Program-made: the position numbers and the translations under genes
Shown here: positions 18,103 through 28,500 of the stretch, piece after piece
Numbering within the stretch: the first letter of the stretch is position 1
Layout of the letters: every line of letters starts with the position of its first letter
Notes under the pieces: generated by a model
Database searches by the model: none
The model's input: the letters and a program-made list of their open reading frames with translations, nothing else
Told to the model about the DNA's origin: nothing
NCBI RefSeq assembly: GCF_001699815.1
Contig: NZ_MCGB01000076.1
Span: forward strand, 1-64,000
Direction: 5' to 3'
Length of the DNA stretch: 64,000 bases
DNA from: Ralstonia pickettii
GTDB taxonomy: Bacteria > Pseudomonadota > Gammaproteobacteria > Burkholderiales > Burkholderiaceae

Positions 18103-18987
18103 TGAATCGCCCCGGGATTTGAGGAGGCTCCAACTCTTGAGAGAATGGAGCAATGAACAAGACGAACAAGTTCTCACCCGAGGTGCGCGAGCGCGCCGTG
18201 CGCATGGTGCAAGAGCACCGATGCGAGTATCCGTCGTTGTGGGCGGCGGTTGAATCCATCGCGCCCAAGATTGGCTGCGTGCCGCAGACGCTGCTGGACT
18301 GGGTCAAGCGCGAGGAGGTCGATGGCGGGCAACGTGACGGCCTGACCAGCAGCGAGCGCGAGGAGCTCAAGCGGTTGCAGCGCGAGGTCAAGGAACTGAG
18401 CCGCGCCAACGAGATTCTCAAGACGGCCAGCGCGTTTTTTGCGCAGGCGGAGCTCGACCGCCGACTCAAGTCGTGAAGGCGTACATCGACCGCTACCGCG
18501 ATGCGTACGGGGTCGAGCCCATCTGCAAGGTCTTGCAGATTGCCCCGTCTTGCTACCGGCGCCACGCGGCCCAGCAACGCAAACCGGCGCTGCGCTGCAA
18601 ACGTGCCCAACGCGACGACGCGCTTATCCCCGACATCGAGCGCGTCTGGCATGCCAACTGGCAGGTGTATGGCGCCGACAAGGTCTGGAAGCCGATGAAT
18701 CGCGAGGGCATCCGTGTCGCGCGTTGCACAGTCGAACGCTTGACGAAGCGTCAGGGGTTGCGGGGCGTGCGTCGTGGCAAGGTGGTGCGGACCACGACGC
18801 CGGATGCTTCGGCGCCATGCCCATTGGACCGGGTCCAGCGAGTGTTCAAAGCCGAGCGGCCCAATCAACTGTGGGTGTCCGACTTCACTTATGTCAGCAC
18901 TTGGCAGGGCTGGCTGTACGTGGCGTTCGTCATCGACGTGTTCGCGCGGCGCATTGTGGGCTGGCGGGTGAGCAGCACCATGCGTAC
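18103..18987 (+). mobile_element. Truncated IS3-family insertion sequence (left end retained)
   Basis: The left terminus starts TGAATCGCCCCGGGATTT at 18103, followed by orfA and the 5' two thirds of orfB. Homology stops at about 18987, in the middle of the integrase core, where unrelated coding sequence begins. The right end is absent. The first 14 bases of the terminus recur at 57371, where two such ends are joined as a palindrome. Confidence 0.85.
18153..18476 (+). CDS. IS3-family transposase OrfA
   Basis: A 107-residue OrfA with the typical beginning [19 protein letters not shown], a helix-turn-helix ([17 protein letters not shown], then TLLDWVKR), and a leucine-zipper-like tail ([20 protein letters not shown]). 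The ending [13 protein letters not shown] is shared by many IS3-family OrfA proteins. It overlaps orfB by four bases, consistent with -1 frameshift production of the OrfAB transposase. The downstream partner is truncated, so the element cannot move by itself. Confidence 0.92.
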   Translation: MNKTNKFSPEVRERAVRMVQEHRCEYPSLWAAVESIAPKIGCVPQTLLDWVKREEVDGGQRDGLTSSEREELKRLQREVKELSRANEILKTASAFFAQAELDRRLKS

Positions 18988-19024
18988 CTTTCGCCAACGG
19001 AACCTTTTCTGTCATTCAATCTAG
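18473..19024 (+). pseudogene. IS3-family transposase OrfB, 3'-truncated
   Basis: The frame encodes a normal OrfB N-terminus ([20 protein letters not shown]), the HTH_21 region (YGADKVWKPMNREG), and the start of the rve core with the first catalytic Asp in WVSDFTYVSTWQGWLYVAFV and the second in VIDVFARRIVGW. After RVSSTMRT it changes abruptly to unrelated sequence and stops at 19024. The catalytic Glu region is lost, so the enzyme is inactive. Confidence 0.88.
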
Positions 19025-19167
19025 ATACATTGCCGGTTGGTGAGTTGGTCAAGCTGGAAGCCATAGCCGCAGCATCCGATGACTACATTCTCAGCGGCCA
19101 TCTGCTTCGCGATGTGGATGTCCATTGGGATAGTGGTGGAGCACTGTTGAAGCGCGTTCATCGCTGA
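18988..19167 (+). pseudogene. C-terminal fragment of a gene cut by the IS
   Basis: Immediately after the IS breakpoint an open frame encodes a coherent end: NLDTLPVGELVKLEAIAAAS, then YILSGHLLRDVDVHWDSGG, ending at TGA 19165-19167. It has protein-like composition, whereas no start or upstream part exists. I take it as the 3' remnant of a host gene truncated by the IS-associated rearrangement. Family not recognised. Confidence 0.4.
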
Positions 19168-19240
19168 TGACGCGATACCGGGAAACCTTGCCACGCCGAA
19201 AGCCGAATACTCATCTTTCTTTTCCTAGAAACTTCGCTAC

Positions 19241-19528
19241 ATGCCGAATCGTGTTGATCTGTCCATGATCGAGTCCAGCCCTGCGGCGATGTTGCGGCGA
19301 CGGGCTGAGGCTATCGCGTGGGTTCGCATGCAGATCGCACGATATGGCCTGGCGTATGCCGATCTCACTGCCGCAGGGTGTTTTCCGCCGCTTCGTCGCG
19401 CTTCATCGAAAGCACGATATCGTAGTGCTGAGGGTCAAACGTGGGATGGAGAGGGCGATATGCCGGATTGGCTGCAGCGTGCGGTCAATGCTGGCCAGAG
19501 CCCGGAGCACTTCCGGGTTGGAACTTGA
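19241..19528 (+). CDS. Short H-NS-like nucleoid-associated protein
   Basis: A 95-residue protein whose C-terminal part (YRSAEGQTWDGEGDMPDWLQ, then RAVNAGQSPEHFRVG) matches the H-NS histone-like DNA-binding domain of Ralstonia/Burkholderia type. In it the AT-hook-like loop has the form W-x-G-x-G-x-x-P-x-W. The N-terminal half has only one short helix (AEAIAWVRMQIARYGLAYADL), much less than the coiled-coil oligomerisation domain of full-size H-NS. It lies between an IS remnant and the capsule operon. It may silence foreign DNA or act as a dominant-negative partner of full H-NS (inference). Confidence 0.65.
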   Translation: MPNRVDLSMIESSPAAMLRRRAEAIAWVRMQIARYGLAYADLTAAGCFPPLRRASSKARYRSAEGQTWDGEGDMPDWLQRAVNAGQSPEHFRVGT

Positions 19529-19656
19529 CAGAGAGGTCCATAGGCCGTCGCGGACTGTGTTGGTCGTGATGTCCAATCAGTCCCTGCCCGCATGCTAGCC
19601 GTCTGCTGGTAATAGCGCGTGGTGGGTCTGCACCTACTGGGCCGACACTCACCCAG

Positions 19657-20316
19657 TCAGCTGCAAGCGCAATACCGCATCCGAGTGGCCGCCAGGTGCG
19701 CTGGCAAGCTAGCCGAGCGGCGGCCACGTTCCATTGGTTCGAATCCGAGTTCCCGGTAAAGCGCCGCTGCACGGTGGTTCGTGTCCAGCACATCGAGCAC
19801 AAGCGTCTGCCCGACCGTGGAAGGAAGCAGTTGCTGCTTGATTGCGTGTGAGAAGAGGGCCCTGAAAATTCCCCGGCCGCGCAGATCGGGGTGCGTGGCG
19901 CAGTGGGCCACCAGCGTTTGTCGCCGCGTGGGAGCGGGAATCTCGCTTTCGAGAATCAGCCCGCGGCGGATGATGCTGGGCGTGCGGCGCAGGCCAAAAT
20001 GCTGCAGGAAGTCGCGGACTGCGTAGAGATCATCCAGCCAGTTGTGCCGACCGTCCTGGATCGCAAGGGCAGCGATTGGCTGACCGCCGATCGTGGCGAC
20101 CAAATGGCGCTTCCACGAGAAACGCCCGCTTGGGGTGGCGATGGCACGGCGCAGGAAAGCCTCGCATGCGGCCGGTGGCACGCCCAGCAGCCAGTCCAAT
20201 TCCTGGCGGCCGGAGGCGAGCACCAACGGCGCCAGCGCAGCGGCATCGCTAGCCGCAGCGCGACGGAACGTGAGTGCCGAGCCCGATGACTGATCCATCT
20301 GCAGCATCGTGTCCAT
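19657..20316 (-). CDS. GNAT-family acetyltransferase at the end of the capsule-lipid operon
   Basis: A 219-residue GCN5-related N-acetyltransferase. The acetyl-CoA-binding segment reads THPDLRGRGIFRALFSHAIK (Q/R-x-x-G-x-G/A form RGRGI) around residue 140. The C-terminal motif B follows with HRAAALYRELGFEPMERG. Start 20316 (MDTMLQMDQ) lies four bases beyond the stop of the alpha-oxoamine synthase gene; ATG 20343 would overlap it. It is the last gene of the leftward operon. It could N-acylate an amine made by that pathway (inference); the acceptor is unknown. Confidence 0.78.
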   Translation of the reverse strand: MDTMLQMDQSSGSALTFRRAAASDAAALAPLVLASGRQELDWLLGVPPAACEAFLRRAIATPSGRFSWKRHLVATIGGQPIAALAIQDGRHNWLDDLYAVRDFLQHFGLRRTPSIIRRGLILESEIPAPTRRQTLVAHCATHPDLRGRGIFRALFSHAIKQQLLPSTVGQTLVLDVLDTNHRAAALYRELGFEPMERGRRSASLPAHLAATRMRYCACS

Positions 20317-20320
20317 AGTG

Positions 20321-21682
20321 CTAACGCCGTGCCAGCTGCGCAACGGACGCTATCGTATAAGCGATCTGTTCCGGCGTGTGGGTGGAGCAGATAAAGAAGC
20401 GCAGCCGCGCGGCTTTCTCCTCCACCGCGGGATAAAAGATCGGCTGCGTGTTGATGCCTTTCTCGAACAGTGCATTGGCCCATTGCGCGGCCTTGAGCGA
20501 ACTGCCGATAATCACTGGCACGACCGAGTATCCGGCGCTCAGCCCCGTGTTGAGGCCCGCTTCACGTGCGGCGTCCAGGAACTGACGTCCGCGCTCGCGC
20601 AGCTTGGCGACTCGTTGCGGCTCATCCAGCATGCGCCGAAGAGCGGTCAGCGAGGTGGCGGCCAGCACCGGTGACAATCCAACGCTGTACAGGAAACCGG
20701 GTGCCAGGTGGCGCAGGATGTCGATCAGCGCCTGCTCGCCGGCGATGTACCCGCCGCAGCCCGCCAGCGTCTTGCTGAAAGTCCCCATCCAGATATCGAC
20801 GTCGCGGCCGGCCAGCCCGAAATGCTCCCGGATGCCTTTGCCTGTCGCACCGAGCACGCCGAACGAGTGCGCTTCGTCGACCATGAGGAAGGCACCGTGG
20901 CGGCGCTTGATGTCGATGAAGCGTTCCAGCTCGGGGAAGTCTCCATCCATGCTGTAGATGCCTTCCACGGCGATCAGCACACGGCGGTAGTCGCGCCGCA
21001 CGCGCGTGAGCAGGGCGTCAAGCGCTGCCCAGTCGTTATGCGGGAAGTTCAGCCGCTTGGCGCCGCTGAGCTGCGCCCCCTGCACGATGCTGTTGTGCGC
21101 CAACGCGTCATGCACGATCAGGTCGCCGGGGCCAAACAGGCATCCGATCACGGTGACGTTGGTGGCATGCCCGCTGACGAAGGCGACGCAGTCGTCGACC
21201 TCGTAGACGCTTGCCAGCGCGCGCTCTAGCTCGCGCTGGACCGGCCGCTCGCCGGCCACCATGCGGCTTGCCGACGCCGAGGTGCCATACTGGTCGACTG
21301 CGGCTTTGGCGCTGGCCGATACCTCAGCATCCCCGGATAGGCCGAGATAATTGTAGTTGGCGAAGTTGATATAGGACTGGCCGTTGATCTGCGTGGTGGC
21401 CCCGGCCACGCCTTCGTGGACGCGGAAGAACGGCGACGCAATGCCCAAACGCTCGCTTACCTCGCGGATGATCGAGACCTGCTGGTACGCAGGCAGCGTG
21501 TCGAAGCGGCACAGTGCCGCATAGTCCGCCGGATTGACCGGCTGTGCTGCCGACGCTTCACCGGTATGGGCCGCAACTGCCGCCCGTTCGGCTCCCGTCT
21601 CCATTTCTTTCGTGACCCGATCAAGCTGCCGCTTCAGGGCCTTAGCAGCAAGCTGCTGTCGCAACTGGTCGCCCAGTCTCAT
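20321..21682 (-). CDS. Alpha-oxoamine synthase (RkpG-like; serine palmitoyltransferase/KBL/BioF family)
   Basis: A 453-residue PLP enzyme of the alpha-oxoamine synthase family, which condenses an acyl thioester with an amino acid with loss of CO2. Seen: YINFANYNYLGLSGDAEVS, GTSASASRMVAGERPVQREL, the VDEAHSFGVLGATGKG aspartate motif, and GTFSKTLAGCGGYIAGEQAL with the PLP lysine in SKTL. An N-terminal helical extension of about 85 residues precedes the core. It lies 16 bases downstream of the LpxC-like gene in the same operon as the polyketide synthase, which lacks a thioesterase. So this enzyme probably releases the finished acyl chain from the ACP, as in S. meliloti rkp and fungal Fum1/Fum8 systems. 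The amino acid used is unknown. Confidence 0.88.
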   Translation of the reverse strand: MRLGDQLRQQLAAKALKRQLDRVTKEMETGAERAAVAAHTGEASAAQPVNPADYAALCRFDTLPAYQQVSIIREVSERLGIASPFFRVHEGVAGATTQINGQSYINFANYNYLGLSGDAEVSASAKAAVDQYGTSASASRMVAGERPVQRELERALASVYEVDDCVAFVSGHATNVTVIGCLFGPGDLIVHDALAHNSIVQGAQLSGAKRLNFPHNDWAALDALLTRVRRDYRRVLIAVEGIYSMDGDFPELERFIDIKRRHGAFLMVDEAHSFGVLGATGKGIREHFGLAGRDVDIWMGTFSKTLAGCGGYIAGEQALIDILRHLAPGFLYSVGLSPVLAATSLTALRRMLDEPQRVAKLRERGRQFLDAAREAGLNTGLSAGYSVVPVIIGSSLKAAQWANALFEKGINTQPIFYPAVEEKAARLRFFICSTHTPEQIAYTIASVAQLARR

Positions 21683-21698
21683 ACTGCGGATTCCTTCG

Positions 21699-22592
21699 TC
21701 AGTGTGTGGGGTATGCCCATTCCCAGGCATCGGGCCGGGCGAGCAGGGCGGCACAAAGCCGGTAATTCATTTCGTGGCTGGGGCGCAAGGCTGTGACCTT
21801 GCCTAACAGCGGCGCGCCCAGCAGAGCTAGGTCGCCGATTAGATCAAGCACGCGGTGCCGCACGAACTCCATCGGCAGGCGCATGCCGCCGATCACGCCG
21901 GAGCCGACAATGGTAGCGGTGCATGACGGCCTCGCGCCGCGCAGAATCGGTTGGCCCCGCAGATAGCCAAACAAGATGGCTGGCACCGCCCAGCGCAGGC
22001 GGCCATATGAGCGCGATGGCGCGATGTCGGAAGCGAACGAAACGGGGTCGATGATGCCCTGCCAGTTCATCTCGCCGAACCCCTTGAGGTCGTTGGTTAC
22101 GGACATCGCATAGTGGTCGGCCGGTTCGATGATCGTGCGATGCATGCCGCCATCTTCCACAGCAACCGTCTTGAGAATCCGCAGGAAGCGCTTGGGTGCA
22201 TCCAGCGGGAGGCGTCCACAGGCCTCGATCGCCTGCAGCCAGGGCTGTGCGCTGCCATCCAGGATCGGCACCTCTTCGGCATCGATCTCGACGGTGGCGT
22301 GGTCGATCTGGCATGCCAGCAAAGCTGCCAGCAGGTGTTCGACGGTGCGCACGCGCCAGCCATCGGCATTCTGGAGTGCCGTGCACAACGGCTGCCCCAG
22401 GCGCAGCGCCGCAGAGGCGGGCAGTAATGCAAGCTGCTGGCCGCCGCGCATGCGCCGGAACACGATGCCGTGTCCGACGCGCTCAGGATGCACGCGGACA
22501 TTGACGCGCTTGCCGGTGTGCAGCCCGCGGCCGTACAGCCGCAGCTCGCGCGCCAGTGTTCCCTGATTGCTTGCCCAGCCCGGCGCGGTCAT
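21699..22592 (-). CDS. LpxC-like zinc deacetylase paralog in capsule operon
   Basis: A 297-residue homolog of UDP-3-O-acyl-N-acetylglucosamine deacetylase. The catalytic Glu and first zinc His are kept in RTVEHLLAALLACQIDHATV. The second site reads EFVRHRVLDLIGDLALLG with the zinc His and Asp, and the general acid His lies in RPSHEMNYRL. The DAEEVPILDGSAQPW loop is also canonical. The loop that is ARTFGF in LpxC is SRSYGR here, and the substrate region is divergent. Its start overlaps the PKS stop (TGATG), so it is translationally coupled. Being in a capsule operon rather than a cell-division cluster, it is unlikely to be the housekeeping lipid A enzyme. It may deacylate an intermediate of the capsule lipid (inference). 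Confidence 0.88.
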   Translation of the reverse strand: MTAPGWASNQGTLARELRLYGRGLHTGKRVNVRVHPERVGHGIVFRRMRGGQQLALLPASAALRLGQPLCTALQNADGWRVRTVEHLLAALLACQIDHATVEIDAEEVPILDGSAQPWLQAIEACGRLPLDAPKRFLRILKTVAVEDGGMHRTIIEPADHYAMSVTNDLKGFGEMNWQGIIDPVSFASDIAPSRSYGRLRWAVPAILFGYLRGQPILRGARPSCTATIVGSGVIGGMRLPMEFVRHRVLDLIGDLALLGAPLLGKVTALRPSHEMNYRLCAALLARPDAWEWAYPTH

Positions 22593-25500
22593 CACGAGGT
22601 CGTCTCAGTGAGGACATCTGCGACTGCTCGGTTGGCGGTCATTTCGCGTGCCATGCGTTGCAGTTCGTCGCTGCTGATTTCCGAGCCATGGATGGCCGAC
22701 AGTGAGGCCAATTGCTGCTCGACATCACTTGCAGCGCCTGCTTCCTGGCCGTCGGTTGCGCCGGCGCGCACCGATTCAGCTATCTTCTGCGCGAGCGAGC
22801 GCACGGTCGCACCTTCGGCCAACATCATCACCGGCAGCTTGACCTCGAAGCACTCCTCAATTGCCATGCCGAGCTCCATGCCCATCAGCGAGTCCATGCC
22901 CAGATCGGTCACTGAGCGATCAGGATCGACCTTGGCGGCAGATAGGTGGAGGATCCGAGCGATCTGTGCCTGCAGTGTCTCGATCACCAGTTGCACGGCT
23001 TCGGCGGAGTCAAGCGCGCGGATCTCGGCTTGCATGCTGGCGCCATCGGCGCGCTGCGTTTCCTGTCCGATGCCGCCCCGCATGTCGAGATAGCGCAGCG
23101 AGCGTGCGGCTGGCATGACGCGCGAGATGGACTTCCAGTCGAGCCACAGTAGCGCTTCGCCGGCATGGCCGCACTGCAGCACCTGTTCGAGCGCGGTCAT
23201 CGCCTGTGCGGAGGTGATTGCGCGGCCGCCAATGCGGGCCTGCAACGCCTCCAGTGTTTGGGCATTGCGGGCGAGGAAGCCCACGTCCTCGAGTGGGCCC
23301 CAAGCCATGTAGGTGCCCGGCAGGCCTTGCGCGCGGCGCTGGTGAATCAGCGCCTCAAGGAAGGCGTTGGCGGCCACGTAGTTGGACTGCCCGGGGTTGC
23401 CCAGGAAGGTGGTGGCCGACGAATACACCACGAAAAAGTCCAGGGCGAGTTCGCGCGTGGCCTGATGCAGGTTCCAGGCACCGGCAACCTTGGGCGCCAG
23501 TACGTCGCGCATCTTGGCGTCGTCCAGGTTGGCGATCAGGCCGTCGGCAATGGTCATTGCCGAATGCACGAGCCCCTTCAGCGGCGTGCCGCTGCGGCCC
23601 AGTCCGTCGACCAGCGCGCGCACCGCCGCGCCATTATTGAGGTCGCACGACACGACCGCCGTATCTACCTGGAGCGTGTCGCGCCAGTGCGCCGCTTCCT
23701 CGGCCAGTTCGGGCGCGAGCGTGCCGCGCCGGCTGGCCAGCACCAGATGACGTGCGCCGCGCTCGACCAGCCAGCGTGCCGTGGCGAAGCCCAGACCGCC
23801 GGTGCCGCCCGCAACCAGATAGGCGGCCGACGGATCCAGCGCGAGATGCGATGCGCTGGCGGCCTGTGGTGCGGGCACCCCGCCGGCGAAGGTGACCACG
23901 ATCTTGCCGATCTGGCGGGCCTGCTGCATGTAGCGGAAGGCTTCCTCGATGCGTGCGGCAGGGAACGCGCGGTAGGGCAGCGGATCGAGCACGCCCTGAT
24001 CGAGCAGCGCCATCACCTGGGCGAACAGGGATGCGGTGAGCTGCGGCGACGCATCCATCAACTGGTCGGCGTCGATGCCGAAATAGCTGATGTTGTTGCG
24101 GAACGGGCGCAGGCCGATACGGCTGTTCTCGTAGAAATCGCGCTTGCCGAGCTCGAGGAAGCGACCGAACGGACGTAGCACGTCGATGCTGCGCACCATC
24201 GCCTCGCCGGCGAGCGAGTTGAGCACGACATCGACACCTTCGCCTCCGGTCGCGCGCCGGATCTCGTCGGCGAATGCCAGGCTGCGTGAGTCGAACACGC
24301 GGCTTGCGCCGAGCAGGCGTACAAACTCGCGCTTTTCATTGCTACTTGCGGTGGCGAATACTTCGGCACCGAGGTGGCGTGCCAACTGGATTGCAGCGAT
24401 GCCGACACCGCCGGCCGCGCCATGCACCAGTACGCGCTCGCCCTTGCGAATGCGCGCCAGTTCGTTGAGCCCGTAATAGGCGGTGAAGAACGTGGTCGGG
24501 ATCGTGGCGGCTTCCTCAAAGCTCAGCCGCGCGGGTTTGTGTGCCAGCGCCGTCGCGCGGGTACGCAACCGGCTCGCATAACACGCGGGGGCAAAACCGA
24601 GCACCAGATCGCCGCTGGCGAAATTCGCGACCGCACTGCCCACACGCGTGACGCGGCCGGAGAACTCCATGCCGATGGTCGGACCGGCAAAACCGTTCTC
24701 GACGGCTTCGTCAGACAACAGGCCCATCGCGTACATCACGTCACGGAAATTCAGGCCCGCGGCCATCGGCTCCACTTCGACTTCGTCGGGTTCCAGCTCG
24801 AACTCGGGCAGCGGGAACCACTGCAGGTGACTCAGTGAGCCCGGCGATTCAAAGCCGAGCACAGCGGGTATGGCCGATGCACCTGCGGCGGCCCGTGTGG
24901 CCTGTTCGCGCAGCTCGCTCACTTCGGCGGTCAGCATGCGCGGCACGTAGCGTTCTTCGAGGCCGAGCACGACTTCATCTTCCGCATCGGCACATAGCAG
25001 CTCACGGCTGAGCGCCGGTACTGGCTGCGTCTCGCGTGGATCGATATCGATGAGCCTGCAATGCAGTTCGGCGTGCTCGTTCATCAGCACGCGGCCCAGA
25101 CCCCACAGGGTGGCCTGCGACGGCTGCAGCGCCATTGCTGGCGTGCCGGGCGCAGCCAGCGGCGCGCCGCCGCAGGTGACGATCGACAGTTGCGCGCTGG
25201 CGCGCTTACCGCTCAAGCCGCGCACTAAACGTGCTAGCGCGACTGAAGTCGGCTCTTGCGCCTGCATCAGCGTGCCCGCGTCGGCGCTATCGTCAAGCCT
25301 TGGCGCGTCTGCAGCAAGGAAGACGATCTGGCACGGTGCTCCCGCTTCGTCCAGTGCGGCATGCGCCAGCGCCGCTTCGGGGGACTCCACCAACGCAACG
25401 CGCGGGCTGCGGCTCGCTAGGCTTGCGCCAGCAAGGGCCTCTTCGAGCGCGGCAGCCAGCGTGGTGGCGAGTTCGGCCGGTGTGCCAGGACAGACCACCA

Positions 25501-28500
25501 GCCAGTTCGCCCCCAATTGCTCGGCGTTGCCGTCAATTCCTTCTGTGACGATCTCGCCGATATCGCATGAATCGGCTTGACGTCCAAGCTGGCGGCGCGC
25601 CAGCAGCAGCGCCGGTGCGCCTTCAATCTGGAGATCAGCCTCGACGTGGCGGGCTGGTGACTGGAAGCCCTCGGCAAGCAGCATGGCTTCGATGGACTCG
25701 GCGGGGAGCAAATCCCCACGACCTGCGGACCACCATTCCGGCGACAAACCGAACACAATGTCGGAGAAACGGCTTGGCTGGGCCTCGCTAAGCACCAGCA
25801 GTGCCCCAGGCGTCATCCACGTGCGCACGGCCGCCAGCAATCGATTCGGCTTGCCAGATGTGCGCAGCAGGTTATTGACCACCACCACATCGAACGTGTG
25901 GCTGCGTCCCGGCTCGACGGTCAACTCGGGCTGATCGCTCAGTTGTAGCGTCGCCGTGCGGATTAGCGGATGACGGCCGGTATCAAAGGCGCCGAGCTGC
26001 TCGGGGCTGCCGGCGATGGTGTACTCGCAGCGGCCCTGCAGGTGCGCGCCGATCGGCTCGAATAGATTGGCTTCCGGCGGGACGATTTCCAGAACCCGCA
26101 TCGGGCGGCGCTGGGTCCATCTCTCGATGCACGCATCCAGGCTAGCACTGGCCATTGCGTTGACATGCGACCACGTCGGGGAGGCCTCGAACAGATGGTC
26201 CAGCAGGCTGTTGCGCGCCGGGGGCAGCACGGCGCCAGCTTCCAGCTCGCCGTTCAGAATGGCCGGCAGCGAGGCGCCGCAATGTGCCAGCAGCGTCAGC
26301 TCGGCCACATGGCTGGGCGACAGGGATAGCAGGCTCCGCCAGAGTTCTTCGATAGGCGGCAGCGTTTCGTCGTCCAGTGCCAGCACGCCGTCGCGGCGCA
26401 CGAGGATGCCGTCTTCCAGCAACATGTCGACTAGCCGTGCGAGCAGTGCTGGATTCGCGCAGGCCGGCAGCTCGGCCTTGGCGCGGACGTGCAGCGCTTC
26501 GACGGCACGCAACGCGTAGGCCGCAGCCAGCACGTCGATCAGCGGCATGACTTCGGTGAGGTGCCTGTCGCGATGCGCGGCGTCTTCGGTGCCGGCGACC
26601 ATGGTGGCTGCCGTGGCCAACAGGCTGGCCGGCGAAGGCGTCGCAGCCGCAGCAATCGCTTCGGTTGCCGGCTTGGCTTCCAGCGCAAAGACATAGCGCC
26701 CAGGTTTGCCGTGGCGACGGCGGATCAGATCTACGCGGCGGAAGCGGCATGCGGAGAGCTTCAGCACTGTATTGCCGCCGGCATCCAGGTATTGGAAATT
26801 GGCGACCAACGAATGCGGACTGCGGCGTTCGATCCGCGCCACCACGCGGGCCGGCACGCCGCCAAAGTAATCCATGCGGCCAAACTGCACCGGTACGTAG
26901 GCGGCCTGCTCAGCACTGGGCTTGCCGGCGGCCATCAGGGCCAGCAGCGGATGCAGGCCGCTGTCGAGCGCGCCCGGATGCATCGTGTAGCGATCCAGAT
27001 GAGCCTGCTGCGAGGCGGGCGCTGCAAGCTCAGCGAGTGCAACGTCACCGTCGATGCGGACCGTCTGCACCCAGCGGAAGGCCTCGCCAAACTCCAAGCC
27101 GATCGCGAGTGCCGCCTGGTACAGCGTGCTGCCGGCAATGGGGGCCTGCTCTTCGAGCGCAGCCATGCTTTGCGGCTCGATGGCCGGCGCGGTCTGCGAC
27201 GGGCCGCCGATCAGCAAGCGACCGGCCACATTGATGGTCCAGGGATCGTCGCTCACGCGTGGGCGCGTTTCGATCACGAAACCCGCAGTGCGCGGATCGA
27301 GCGTAAAGCGGAACAGTCGGCCCTGCTGCGGTTGGAATACCACCGGGGTGCGAATCTCCAGATTCTCCACCGCGCAAGTCACGGTACCGAAGTAGCTGCG
27401 CGCCGCAGCCAGCGCCATCTCCGCGTAACCCGCCCCAGGAAAGGTGACAGCCCCGTCCACCACGTGGCTGGCGAGCATGGGGAGCTTGACTGGGTCGATC
27501 TGGTTTTCCCAGGCTGCCGCGCAGTCCTTCAGCCGGTAGCCAAGCAGCGGGTGCTGGCGGTGGCGGTGGACCAGGTCGTAGCCTTCTGCGGTGATGGGGG
27601 CCCAGTAGGGCGTGCGCTGCCACGGATAGGTCGGCAGCACGACGTCGCGGTGTGCGTCGGGGTAGACGGTATTGCGATCCAGCCGCGCGCCGTGTGCGAG
27701 CGCCGTGCAGAACGCGTGGCGCAGCTGGCTGCTCTGGTCGTGGTTGCGCTTGAGCGTTGGCAGGGCGCTGCCGTTCGCGCGTGCCGCCTCCAATGATTGC
27801 GACACGTAGGCGCGCAGGATCGAGTGCGGCCCGATTTCCAGGAACAGCCGCATGCCGCCATCGATCAGCTGGCGCGTGGCCGGCTCGAACTGGACAGGCT
27901 CGCGGATATTGCGCCACCAATAGCTGGCGTCCAGTTCGGCGCCCGACAGCGGCGTGCCGGTCACCGTTGAGACAAAAGTGCTGTGCGTTGCCCGCGGTTG
28001 CAGGCCTCGCAGACCTTCCACCACAACATCATGGATGGCATCCATTTGCCGACTGTGGAAGGCGTAGTCTAGATCGAGCATCTGGAAGAACTGATTTGCC
28101 TGCGCCAAATGCGCCTGCACGGCTTCCAGTGCCGTGAGGGGGCCGGCCAGCGTGACGGCGCCGGGGCTGTTGATGCCGGCGACTTCCAACACGTCGTCAA
28201 GGCCCAACGCGGCGATCAGTTCGCGCGCGGCCCCTTCCCCCACGCCTGCAGCGGCCATCTTGCCTTTGCCAGCGGTGAGCGCCTGGGCGCGGCTGCGAAC
28301 CTTGATGACGCGCACGGCCTGCTCCATCGACAAGGCGCCCGCGGCATACGCCGCCGCGACTTCGCCCACGCTATGGCCATAGCATGCGTCAAAGCGCAGG
28401 CCCTGCTCGAGCAGCGATTGCACGATGCCCGCCTGTATGGCAAACAGCAGTGGCTGCGCGTTTTCCGTGCGCTGCAGCCACTCCGCGGTGGCGCCTGCAC

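Noticed and set aside
26489-27796. Long plus-strand frame opposite the PKS gene
   Set aside because: Composition (Arg, His, Gln, Ala) is that of an antisense shadow; the minus-strand PKS domains across this region are clear.
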